Below are positions 1 to 10,635 of a stretch of 64,000 nucleotides of DNA, in pieces. The stretch covers positions 15,674,501-15,738,500 of the forward strand of contig OX327710.1 of the NCBI GenBank assembly GCA_946807835.1, given 5' to 3'. A program made the translations under genes and the position numbers. The notes under the pieces are model-generated. The model did no database searches. It saw nothing but the letters and a program-made list of their open reading frames with translations, and was not told the DNA's origin. The stretch's first letter is position 1. Each line of letters begins with the position of its first letter. The stretch is from Ailanthus altissimus. Taxonomy: Eukaryota > Streptophyta > Magnoliopsida > Sapindales > Simaroubaceae.

Positions 1-234
1 AGTCTTGATACCCCTTTTATTCTATGCGCAGCAAAAAATCATAACTCACACCATAAGTAAGAATATATAAGATCAACACACCAATAAAAATAAAAAAACA
101 AATCAATCAATAAGACATAAGATATACGTGGTTCGGCCCAAAATCATCTACGTCCACGGAAGATCCATGATCTATCTTTTTATTATTGATATAAATTACT
201 AAGTATTTTCTTACATCATTAATGATCCCACAAG
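1..234. other. Unassigned flank, transposon-like
   Basis: No gene is seen. The stretch around 125-170 carries the phrase ACGTGGTTCGGCC followed by CTACGTCCACGGAAG, which I recall as common in plant copia-type LTR or leader sequence. It is truncated by the window edge, and its parent element cannot be named from here. Confidence 0.35.
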
Positions 235-692
235 TGTAGTAACCCCTTATCCACAACCGATAAGAATAAGTATTTATATATATATATATATACATATTTT
301 ATTAGTATGTGGGTGATACTTGATTTATGTATTGTTATTAGTAGTGTTTGTATAGGTTAAAGACATACTATTAGTATTGGGTTTATTTGCAAGACTTTAG
401 ACTTATTTTAGGGACCAAATTATAATACTTTGAAAGTTTTGGAGGCTAATTCATAAATACTAAAAATTAGCCTCTTAGTATAAAAATATACATTTGAAAT
501 CCTAATTCACTCATTTTGGTCAAGCCACCTCTTTTAGAGTGAGAAAAGAGAGAAAGAAAGGGGAGAGAAAGAGAAGAAGAAGAAGAAGAAGAAAAAGAAG
601 AAGAAAGTTGAAATTTAAGCTTTAAGAGCTATATTATAATTCTTTCTTAGTTTCTTGGTGTTAATTTAGTTAATTCTTTTAAGTTTTAATTA
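235..692 (-). mobile_element. Truncated gypsy-type LTR (3' end only)
   Basis: Read on the minus strand, this is the last ~460 bp of the same LTR family as the solo LTR at 20633-23355. The shared path runs from the terminal TTACTACA at 235, through the AAGTATTTA block and the paragraph around 'gggaccaaattataatactttg', to the purine-rich GAAGAAGAAG run. Homology stops abruptly at 692, where copia LTR sequence begins at 693. No target duplication can be assigned, so the junction looks like a deletion or recombination scar. Confidence 0.75.
277..293. repeat. TA microsatellite
   Basis: Short (TA)n run inside the truncated gypsy LTR. Its relative at 23290-23330 has a shorter, interrupted version. 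Confidence 0.8.
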
Positions 693-1251
693 TTATATTC
701 CATCTTGCAAATACATGTTCCTACGACCCATTAAATTATATCTTCAAGCTATCGAAGTTTTGACCGTTTATATGGATCTTACTTCGTGATAACTCAAAAG
801 ATACAATACATGAATATAAGTTCATTACCTGTTCAGGATTAAGATCAATCAAGCTTATTAAAGCTTTTGTGAATTAAGATCTACGACATTTAGTTAACTA
901 GATCGAAATTCATAATAGTCCCGTTCAATGTAACATATACACTAGTTTTTCTACTCGAAGTCTCTACTTCGATGATCAAAGTAAATCATCCACTATAAGA
1001 ATGAGAGAAACTAAAACTTTACATAATGAAATGCCATTTTTTTTTATTAATGATTGTGAATTAGATTTAATTTATAAAGAACTAGTGATTTATACCCTAT
1101 GTATTAGCATCATATGTCTAATACATAGATCATATACTTTATAAATATGAGCTCATCAATGTATGCTCAATTATATATATGAATAAACTTAATTTAATAA
1201 AATGTTGTTACACATATTTTAAGGGCATAAAATAACATAAAATGTCTAACA
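693..1251 (-). repeat. 3' LTR of the old copia element, truncated
   Basis: Begins on the minus strand with TGTTAGACATTTTATG at 1251 and matches the right LTR to 693. The counterpart of 8918-9146 (about 230 bp) is missing. A purine-rich tract, minus strand AAGTGGGAGA (1252-1262), lies immediately before it, as expected for the polypurine tract. Confidence 0.88.
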
Positions 1252-4200
1252 ATCTCCCACTTGTCCTAAAGTATATCGGGCATCTATCGAACTCTCATAT
1301 CATATATATGAGTTTTAAAACACTTTGCTGGCAATGATTTGGTGAATGGATCCGCTAGATTATTTGCTGATGCAATCTTAGATACCATCACTTCACTATT
1401 TTGCACTAGCTCCCATACCATATGGTATTTTCTCTCAATGTGTTTTCCTTTCTTGTGGTATCTTGGTTCATTGGATTGTGCTACAGCTCCACTATTATCA
1501 CAATAAATAACAATGGGCATCTTAGCACTAGGCACCACTTTAGGTTTCATAAGGAACTTGCAGAGCCATACAACCTCTTTTGCAACTTCTGATGCAGCTA
1601 CATATTCAGCTTCTATGGTAAAGTCTGCAATGTATGATTATTTTACACTTCTTTAACTTATAGCCTCACCATCTAAAGTAAACACATATCCTGAGGTAGA
1701 TCTCCGAACATCCTTATCTGATTGAAAATTTGAATCTGTGTACCCAATAGGTATAAGATCCTCACTGGAATATACGAGCATATAATCTTTCGTTCTCCGA
1801 AGGTACTTAAATATATGCTTTACTGCAATCCAGTGTTTCGGTCCTGGATTAGATTGATATCTGCTGACCATGCCATCTGCATAATAAATATCTGATCTAG
1901 TACATAGCATTGCATACATGAGACTTCCTACTGCTGATGCATAAGGAATTCCTCTTATGTGATCTATCTCGTTAGGAGTTTTAGGACACTGATTATTGGA
2001 TAGATCAATTCCATGTCTAAAAAGAAGTGTTCTCTTTTTGGATTCATGTATAGCAAACCTAACCAGAATTTTGTCTATATATGCATCTTGAGATAAAGCT
2101 AACATCCTATTTTTATGATCTCGTAATAGCTTAATTCTAATGATGTAACTAACTTCACCTAAGTCCTTCATATCAAATTAGTTAGATAACTAAATTTTAA
2201 TTGATGATAAGGCTCCTATATCATTTTCAATGAGTAGTATATCATCTATATACAGGATTAAAAAAATCACCAAATGCTTATCTATCTTCTTGTAAACACA
2301 AGGTTCATTAGGATTTTAATCAAAACCAAATGATTTGATTGCCTAATCAAATCTGATGTTCCATGATCCAGATGCTTATAAGCTCATAGATAGATTTGTG
2401 CAGTTTACAAACCATATGCTTTTGGCCTATAGTTATAAAACCATCTAGTTGTATTATATAAATACTTTCTTCAAGATTGCCATTAAAAAAGGTAGTTTTG
2501 ACATCCATTCGCCAAATCTCATAGTCAAGATTTGCTACAATAGACAACAGAATTCTAATAGACTTAAGCATGACTACCGACGAAAAGGTTTCTTCATAAT
2601 CGATACCTTCTTTCTGAGTGTACCATTTAGCAACAAGTTTAGCTTTGAAGATTTCCACCTTCCCATTTACACCCTATAGGTTTTATCCCTTCAGGTTTCT
2701 CTATAAGTTCCCATAATTTATTAGAATACATGGAATCTATTTATGATTTTATAGCTTTATGCCAATGGTTTGCATCTTTATCAACCATTGCTTCATCATA
2801 ACTAGTAGGATCTAGTTCATGCTTATTAGAAACTGCTTGAAATGACTCTCCAATTAACATATACCTAGTTGGACGTCTAATAATTCTCCCACTATGATAA
2901 AGTACTGATGGTTGTTGTTCTGCAACTGGCTCTGGTTGATTATTATGATTTGGATTAGGAATTAACTCATTGACTTTATTAAGCATAATATTAAAGTTTC
3001 TAAATAACTCATCAAGAATTATCTTACTCATAGGCTTGAAGTCTTTCATATAGTATTCTTCAAGAAAGATTGCATTAGTTCTAACTAATACTTTAGTATC
3101 TTGAGAACTATAGAAAAGACTTCCTCTTGTTCCTCTAGGATAGCCAACAAACAGACAAACTTCTGACTTAGATTTTAACTTGTCTGTCTTCCCTTTTAGC
3201 ATATGAGCTGGATAACCCCATTTATGTATGTGACGTAAACTTGGTTTACATCCTATCCACATTTCTAGAGGTGTTTTAGGGATTGACTTAGATGAAATTA
3301 AGTTAAGAACATACATGACTGTTTCTAAGGTATAACCCCAGAACGAGATGGGTAAAGTTGAATAACTTATCATTGAACTCACTATTTCAATAAGAGTTCT
3401 ATTTCTCATTTCTGTTACACCATTTTGTTGAGGTGACCCTGATGCAGTCAACTAGGATAATATCCCATTGTTTGAAAAATAGGTCCTGAACTCACTATAG
3501 ATGTATTCACCACCTCGATTAGATCGAAGTGTTTTTATATGTTTACCTCATTGCCTTTCCATTTCTTCCTGAAACTCTTTGAATTTATCAAACGTCTCAG
3601 ACTTATGGTGCATTAGGTACACATAACCGAACCTAGAATGATCATAAATGAAAGTGATAAAATATTCATAACCTCATTTAGCTTGTGTGCTTATGGGCCC
3701 ATATACGTTAGAGTGCATTAATTCTAACGTTTCAATGGCTCTATTACCTTTAGTATTAAAGGGTTTTCTGGTCATTTTGCCTTCTATACAGGATTCACAG
3801 ACTAGTAATGGTTCAATATCTAATGAACTCAAAAATTCATATTTAACCAGCCTTTGGATCCTATCTAGACTAATATGACTAAGATGTAAATACCATAAAT
3901 ACGTTTGATTAGTAGGAGTCACTTTAATCCTCTTATGGTGATTAGATTCATTATTCAATTCTGTGTCATGCAGTGAGTTGATTTTAGGATATATGCAATA
4001 TAGATTGTTAACTAGTGTACAAGAACATATAAACAACTTATTTCTTTTGATCACTATAGTTGAGTCAAAAATAACGGAATAACCAAAATTATTCAAATAA
4101 CTAACTAAAATAAAATTGCGTTTGAGTTCCGGCACCAACAAACAATCATTTAATACTAAAGTCATAAAATCATCAAAATAGAGTTGAACAACTCCTACTG

Positions 4201-4864
4201 CCTTGGCTGCAACAGTTGTACCATTTCCTAGCCTTAGACTAATCTTCCCTTTACTAAGTTGTCTGGTTTCCTGGAACCCTTGCAATGAATTAAAAATATG
4301 ATTGGTGGCATTAGAATCTACTATCCAGGAATCAGTAAAATCAACTACTAAACATGTCTCGATGAAAATAATTTTACTTGAAGTAGAAGCTGCCCCTTTA
4401 GCTATTGAAAGCTTTGTTAAGTGAACTGGACAATTTCTCTTTCAATGCCATTTAACACCACATTGGAAACATTTTCCTTTGGGTTTCTTATCCTTTTGTT
4501 GAATTTGCACAGAAATTGAGTTAGATGCTCTCTTGGGCTTATTCTTTTTCTTCTTATTACTCTTTCCCTCGAGATTGGGACTAGAAGAGAAAGATGGGCC
4601 CTTAGTCAAATGAACACTCAGTTCAGATTTTATTATGTCCTCAGCAGCTCTAAGCTGATTCATTAGCTCAGTTAATAAAAAATTCAACTGATTCACTGAT
4701 ATGTTTAACAAGAAAGTCTGAAATGAGGGTGTTAGGGTTTCTAGAACCATCTCGACCTTAGATTGACCAGTGTATTCCCTACCTAAATCCTCAACTTGCT
4801 GGAATAGTGCTATCATTTTCAACATGTGATCTTGCACATGAGTTCCTTCAGCTTGCCTGGTATT

Positions 4865-6422
4865 TGATAAGGGAAAAATTGTCATATATTTTCTCATGTT
4901 TTTATTTTGATATTTTATGGTTTTATGAAAATAGATGGCTATTTATGTGTATTATTGTTTTTTATAGGGACTTAAATAAAATTTAAAGAAAAAACAGGGA
5001 CTAAAATATAAAATTTTCAAAATATGAGTTCATCGCCCCTAGCGCCATGAGGATTATCGCCCCAGCGCTGGAACAGTGATCGAAATAAGAAAAATAACTT
5101 GTTTAAGTCGCATCTAGTGCCTCAGCGCCAAATAGTCACCGCACTAGCGATAGGCCAGCACCCCAACGCTAACATCCCACCACTTCAGCGGTGAAGCCTT
5201 TTGACGTATCGCCCCAATGACAACTACATAATGCCCCAGCGGTAGTGCGAGTCCTAGTCCGATGAGAATTGAGATTTTCAAACTCATATCAATCTCTATA
5301 AAAAGCCACTCGTTCCTAGCTTTTAAGAATCAACCTAGAGAACCCAAGACATATTCAAGAACGCTAAGAATACAGAGCACGAGTCTTGGAGCGCAATATG
5401 AGTTTAATTGAAGCAACTTTAAAGAGAGATTCAAGGCGTTCTTTGGCATCAAAAGTATCTTAGGCAGCGCAATTAAGAGCAATTCAACGTCTATATCGGT
5501 TTGCTATTGATTGTATCATGATTTATTATTATTTTTACTGTTGTTCTCTTGTAGCTATGAACTAAATTTACCGCGGGGGTGGTATGGACTCGAATTTCCT
5601 ATTGCTGCCGCACTGTATTATTTTGCTAGAGCACTGAAGCCCTTTTTCCTTTTTTAGAAAAGAAAAAAAATTAAATAATAATAATAATACTAATACTAAT
5701 AATAATAATACTTATCTTGGGTTGCCTCCCAAGTAGCGCTTGATTTAGTTCATGGCTACAAGGGAACAAGAGTAAAAATAATAATAAATCATGATACAAT
5801 CAATAGCAAACTGATATAGACGTCGAATTGCTCTTAATTGCGCTGCCTAAGATACTTTTGATGCCAAAGAACGCCTTAAATCTCTCTCTAAAGTTGCTTC
5901 AATTAAACTCCTATTGCGCTCCAAGACTCGTGCTCTGTATTCTTAGTGTTCTTGAATGTGTCTTGGGTTCTCTAGGTTGATTCTTAAAAGTTAGGAACGA
6001 TTGGTTTTTTTATAGGGATTGATATGAGTTTGAAAATCTCAATTCTCGTCGGACTAGGACTCGTACTACCGCTGGGGTGCTATGTAGTTGTCGCTGGGGC
6101 GATACATGAAAAAGGCTTTATCGCTGGAGCGGTGGGATGTTAGCGCTGGGGCATTGGCCTATCACTGGCATGGTGACTATTTGGCACTGGGGCGCTAGAT
6201 GCGACTTAAACAGGTTATTTTTCTTATTTCGATCACTGTTCCGGGGCTGGGGCGATAATCCTCGTGGCGCTGGAGCGATGAACTCATATTTTGAAAACTT
6301 TGCATTTTTGTTCAAGTCCCTATAAATAACAATAATACACATAAATAGCCATCTATTCTTATAAAATCATAAAATATCAAAATAAAAATATGAAAAAATA
6401 TATGACAATTTTGCCCTTATCA
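4865..6422. mobile_element. Palindromic (fold-back) insertion, 1,558 bp
   Basis: The left arm (4865-5568) and right arm (5742-6422) are long inverted copies of each other, separated by a ~173-bp loop. The ends are TGATAAGGG and CCCTTATCA. The host copia gag is duplicated exactly at both sides: GTATT at 4860-4864 and at 6423-6427. Each arm holds, from the outside in, an AT-rich tip, a block rich in GCGCTGGGGCGAT-like motifs, a CTATAAAAAG TATA-like box (5294-5303), a transcribed-region-like stretch and a TTGTAGCTATGAACTAAAT inner edge. No coding capacity is seen. It could be a fold-back DNA transposon, or an LTR joined head to head with itself and integrated; the TG...CA ends and 5-bp duplication fit the latter. 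Confidence 0.88.
5569..5741. other. Loop of the palindromic insertion
   Basis: The unique spacer between the arms has a GC-rich piece (ACCGCGGGGGTGG), an AAT/ATT trinucleotide run (5673-5712), and GGGTTGCCTCCCAAGTAGCGC at 5719-5739. I recall that last phrase as frequent downstream of the polyprotein in plant Ty3/gypsy elements. If so, the palindrome derives from a gypsy element. Confidence 0.6.
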
Positions 6423-6789
6423 GTATTCATGATCTTTTTCAAAGCAACCTGCCTCAGAGTCTTATTTTTATCAACAAACATCTCTGAAAGGCTAAAGACC
6501 ATATCAACAATCGTTTCTATAGTCTCATGCTGCTTTGCTAGAGTACTCGACAAAGAAGCTAATATATAACATCTGATCATTTCATCAGACTGTTGCTACT
6601 TGTTATAAGCATCTTTTTTTTAGCTTGAGATGCCTTTTCATTAGGTTTAGGAATGCATTTTTTAGTTAAGACATATTTTTGCTTTTCAGCTGTAAGAACA
6701 ATATCTAAGTTCCTCTTCCAATTTACATAATTATTTCTAGTTAACTTGTTTTAGTTAAGGATAGATGCTAGTGGACTGAATGAAGACAT

Positions 6790-8897
6790 AATTCTAAAAA
6801 ATAAATTTATACATAAACATACATTATCTGATAGCATGTGAAACTTTTTCATGAATGCATGAAATGCATTTATGTAGAGCTCTTTAACTACATTATGCAT
6901 TTATAATCTAATTTCCATTCAGAATACGCCTCTGTAGGGTGGTCGTATCCATCATAAATTAGACTAGTATCATACTAATTTATTATTATTATCTAGATAT
7001 CTTATATAAAATAATAATAAACTACAGATTCTTTAGCCCTTAAATTTAATTGATAAGAACTCCGTAGGGAGGATATCAATCAACCTTAAGTTGAGTGTAC
7101 AACCATTATTTCAATCCTTTATATTTTTCAATTAAAAAAGAGCCACCGTAGGGTAGTCCGTTTCGCATGAGTCCTATATTAGATATTATCTTTTGGGTAA
7201 GTCATATATTGGATCTTATCTTTTAGGTAAGTCATATTTAGTAACCAGTTCTGATTAATACCCTCCGTAAGGAGCTTACAAGATTTGAGGTAAGGTATTA
7301 ATCTACCTTACTATAGGACCAATAATAAAGGCCATGTGCTTTATGCCTAAAGCCCTCTTTCACTCAATATTTTAATTTTTAGAGTTTTTAATTAATTTAT
7401 AAAGTGACGTTCTACTCATTAATATCTAATTTAGTTTTATAAAATAATTAATAAGGCTACGTCAAATAATAAATTAATATAATATTAAAAATATGACAAT
7501 AATCTTAATGTCATATAATATGATATATTGTATTAATGTCATACAATATGATATATTTTATGTATGGACATGTGAATATGACACTTTTAATCTATATGAC
7601 ATGTTATTCATTCAATCAATTAACTAGATAAATAAATAACCCATAATTCATGACTTTTTCTAGAAAGAAAAACATTAAAAACTAAGCCTAAATTCTTCAA
7701 AATCTTCTTTGAAGTCAACTTGGGCTCTTCCCTAATGTTACCTCCTCTTACTTGTCTCTTTTTGTGGGCTTAGATTTTTGGGCTTCTTAATTTTCTTTAG
7801 TCCACTTATTTTAAAAATAAATTAGGCTTATTTTAGGCTTAAAATTTCTTTGGGCCTTCTAAAACATTTAAATAAAAATATTTTAAAACCCAATAATTTT
7901 AATAAAATAGCTCAAATAAAATTTTATAAAATTGAATCAAGATTAAAAGAAGTTTGGACCAACTTTAAATTTGCAAATATCCAAAATTTACTCCAAAAAT
8001 AAATTTGGGTTAAATTTAAGACTTTATTGCAAATATTTCAAAGCTATCTGGTCAAATTTTAATTACCCAAAATTAGAGGGGGCTAAGTGAGAATAATTAA
8101 TTCTATTGGGCCTATTTGTATAATTGATAAAATTTTAAGGGTCTATTTATGCGATATGTAAATAAACTTGACCAAATCAGAATTAATTAAAACAGAGAGG
8201 GGCTAAGTGATAAAGTCTAGTGAAAACCCTAATTCCACAAATTTCACTCGCCCCGCTCCCACTCTCTCGTTCCCAGCCCACCGCTGCTCAACAGCCCGGC
8301 AGTCGTTCATGCCGAGAGGAGACTATTGTTGTTGCCACGACTTACCGCCAACCTCATGCAATGCCGACTGTCTCTCTGCCGTCGTGAAAAATCCACGGGA
8401 CTTAGTGTCGCCATCTATCGCGAGGAGACTGCCAGCCACCCGAAGGAAGCCAACCACCCGAAGGAAGCCCAACCACCTCACGAGCTGACAGTGTCGCTCC
8501 TTGTCGTCACCTTCTCTAGACGATGCCGTGAAGACCGCGAGCCACGTTCGCCGCTGCACAAGCTACAGGAAAAGAACGCATGCGTACAACCTTTTTCTTC
8601 CTTTCTTTTTGTTTGTTTTCTTTTTTTTTTAATTTACAACAAAAATAATTAAATATATATATTAATTCTAAGAATTAATCTAACAAAGATGGAAAATTGT
8701 GATATTATTTCATCACCCCCTCTTGTTACAATTTTCAATAAAAAAATAAAAATAAATATCTAACCATAAATTATTGGGTATAATCATTTATCATATAATT
8801 AATAAAAAATAACAATATAGATTAGTATGAAATTTGGTGCAACAATAAACAATTACTATCATACACAAAATAAACTATACATGTAATATGAAATAAG
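6790..8897 (-). other. Untranslated leader of the old copia element
   Basis: About 2.1 kb between the primer-binding site and the gag ATG, unusually long. It carries four spaced CCGTAGGG-like motifs near 6930, 7062, 7146 and 7265, and a GC-rich block at about 8207-8600 that stands out from the AT-rich surroundings. No long coding sequence is supported. Short open frames in the GC-rich block exist on both strands, which argues against coding. Confidence 0.6.
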
Positions 8898-8917
8898 GCG
8901 GCTCTGATACTAGTTAT
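8898..8917 (-). other. Primer-binding site of the old copia element
   Basis: The minus strand reads TAGTATCAGAGCCGCC just inside the 5' LTR. This is a one-base variant of TGGTATCAGAGC, the initiator-Met tRNA primer-binding site usual in copia elements. It fixes the inner LTR edge at about 8918. Confidence 0.75.
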
Positions 8918-9706
8918 TGGTATGTAACTAATTTTTTTTTTCTGTTTATAAAAATAAATAGAGCGGTAATCAGATTGTCTTGTTCACAATTATATAGATA
9001 AGGATAGAAGATCACTTTTAATATATCTATATTTGTAAATAAATTTATAAATAAATATTATTATTCAATAAATAATTTATTGAATAAATTGTGACTACAG
9101 ATTCTAATGATTAAGTACTGTAAACAATTTACGTAGACGTTAGTTATTAGATTCCATCTTACAAATACATGTTCCTACGACCCATTAAATTATATCTTCA
9201 AGCTATCGAGGTTTTGACCATTTATATGGATCTCACTTCGTGATAACTCAAAAGATACAATGCATGAATGTAAGTTCATTACCTGTTCAGGATTAAGATC
9301 AATCAAGTTTATTAAAACTTTTGTGAATTAAGATCTATGACAATTAGTTAACCAGATCGAAATTCACAGTAATTCCATTCAATATAACATATATATTAGT
9401 TTTTCTATTCGAAGTCTTTACTTCGATGATCAAGGTAAATCATTTACTATAAGAAGGAGAAAAATTACAACTTTACATAATGAAATACCTTTTTTCATTA
9501 ATAGTTGTGAACTAGATTTAATTTATAATGAATTTATGATCTATACTCTCTGTATTTGCATCATATGCTTAATACATAGATCACATATTTTATAAATATG
9601 GGCTCATCAATGTATGCTCAATTATATGTATGAATAAACTTTATTAATCTAATAAAATATTATTACACATACTTTAAGGACATAAAATAACATAAAATGT
9701 CTAACA
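8918..9706 (-). repeat. 5' LTR of the old copia element
   Basis: A 789-bp LTR beginning TGTTAG at 9706 (minus strand) and ending about 8918. The part 9147-9706 aligns with 693-1251; the first 230 bp has no counterpart because the other LTR is truncated. Its outer edge cuts the reading frame of the adjacent NLR pseudogene. Confidence 0.85.
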
Positions 9707-10635
9707 ACTTCAAACATCTTGTTAGCTTCTATTTGGCCACAAACATCAAGAGAACGGGTTGTGAAGATGAGTTCGGATCCAATTTCTGTTCTTGGAAAAG
9801 GGACACCCACTTCAATTAGATTAATTGGCTTCCACAGATCAACCAATAATAATGCAAATTTCTTCTGCTTCAAAATGATGCAGATGTCTCGAGCTCTATT
9901 TTCAAAACCTCTGTTCTTTCGCGACTCATTAAACAAACCCAATCTTTTCCCAATATCCTTTTGAATCTTCTTAAGTTTAGGCTCTTTTGACACCACAACC
10001 CATATCAAAGCTTCAAAACCTTGTGGTTCATGGCGGAATTTGGTTTTAATTCATTTCAAGAGGGTGGTTTTGCCGACTCCCTCTGTGCCAAATAGGCCAA
10101 TAATTCTAACATGTTCTTCTCGAATGCATCTCCAAACTTTATCAAATATCAGTTGCTGACCCACTATTGTTGGCTGATCAAAAAGCATTTCATCTACTGG
10201 ATCTGCAGGAATTTTTTCAGCTGCATGTTGGAAATTTCCTTCGGCCTTTAAAGATGCCAAAAGTTTTAACATTCTAGTCACCGTTTTTCCGAACTTGTAG
10301 CTAGACTTGCAGTTCTTGGAACATTAGCCTCCAAGACATAATTTCTGAATTTCTTCGGAGCTGTCTGTCAATAGTTTTTGAACATCAACTTCCACAGCCT
10401 CCACCTTTGAGAGCCATCCTTGAACTTCCTTGAGCCGTCTCATCAGCTGTTGTTCGGCAATTTTTACTCTCGTCATCACATCATTCCTTGCATCAGTTAG
10501 TTGTTGCACTGCAGTCTTCAAGGCAACAATATTATCTTCAAGCTCACATATATACGATGCTTTTTCAACACTGCAATTCAGGCAACGAGAGCAAATCTCA
10601 TCGCATGATATTGAAATTGAGCAGAAGTTGCCCAT
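9707..10635 (-). pseudogene. RPS5-class CNL pseudogene, cut by a copia insertion
   Basis: N-terminal 60% of a CC-NB-ARC-LRR immune receptor. It begins MGNFCSIS (Gly2 and Ser6 fit an N-myristoylation site), followed by a coiled coil and L-C-L-G-G. A TAA near 10324 replaces the Tyr of the family's G-G-Y-C-S-K motif. Then come K-F-G-K and a degenerate P-loop G-T-E-G-V-G-K-T-T (family form G-M-G-G-V-G-K-T-T). A second stop follows L-L-K at about 10051. The kinase-2 motif is L-L-L-V-D-L-W, where D-D is expected. RNBS-B (F-T-T-R-S) is present. The frame ends in the copia LTR at 9706, soon after the ...N-K-M-F-E-V stretch. The 3' half is not in the window. Clearly non-functional. Confidence 0.93.

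Larger units (their letters stand above)
1263..6789 (-). pseudogene. Decayed copia gag-pol, split by an insertion
   Basis: Gag begins at ATG 6787-6789 and meets an in-frame TAA after 12 codons. It runs to 6428, is interrupted by the palindromic insertion 4865-6422, and resumes at 4859. A CCHC knuckle near 4420-4480 contains a TGA. The protease motif at 4298-4327 reads D-S-N-A-T-N-H where D-S-G is usual. The integrase zinc and core regions lie in 2741-4285, reverse transcriptase in 1900-2660 (Y-I-D-D near 2240), and RNase H in 1284-1900. Joining the sequence across the insertion with one target copy removed gives continuous gag codons (...K-I-M-N-T-R-Q-A-E-G...). The element is non-functional. 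Confidence 0.9.
693..9706 (-). mobile_element. Old Ty1/copia element, nested and degraded
   Basis: Minus-strand order is 5' LTR (8918-9706), primer-binding site, ~2.1-kb leader, gag, protease, integrase, reverse transcriptase, RNase H, polypurine tract, 3' LTR (693-1251). This domain order defines Ty1/copia. The gag N-terminus (MSSFSPLASIL...) is of a type common in plant copia elements. The LTRs differ by roughly 8% by eye, and the polyprotein has many stops and frameshifts, so it is old and inactive. The 5' LTR sits inside an NLR pseudogene; one candidate target-duplication copy is ACTTC at 9707-9711. The partner copy is lost because the left LTR is truncated at 693. Confidence 0.9.

Noticed and set aside
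8207..8652. 93- and 108-codon frames in a GC-rich block
   Set aside because: Frames on both strands, a short internal DNA duplication, and location in a retroelement leader argue against a gene.
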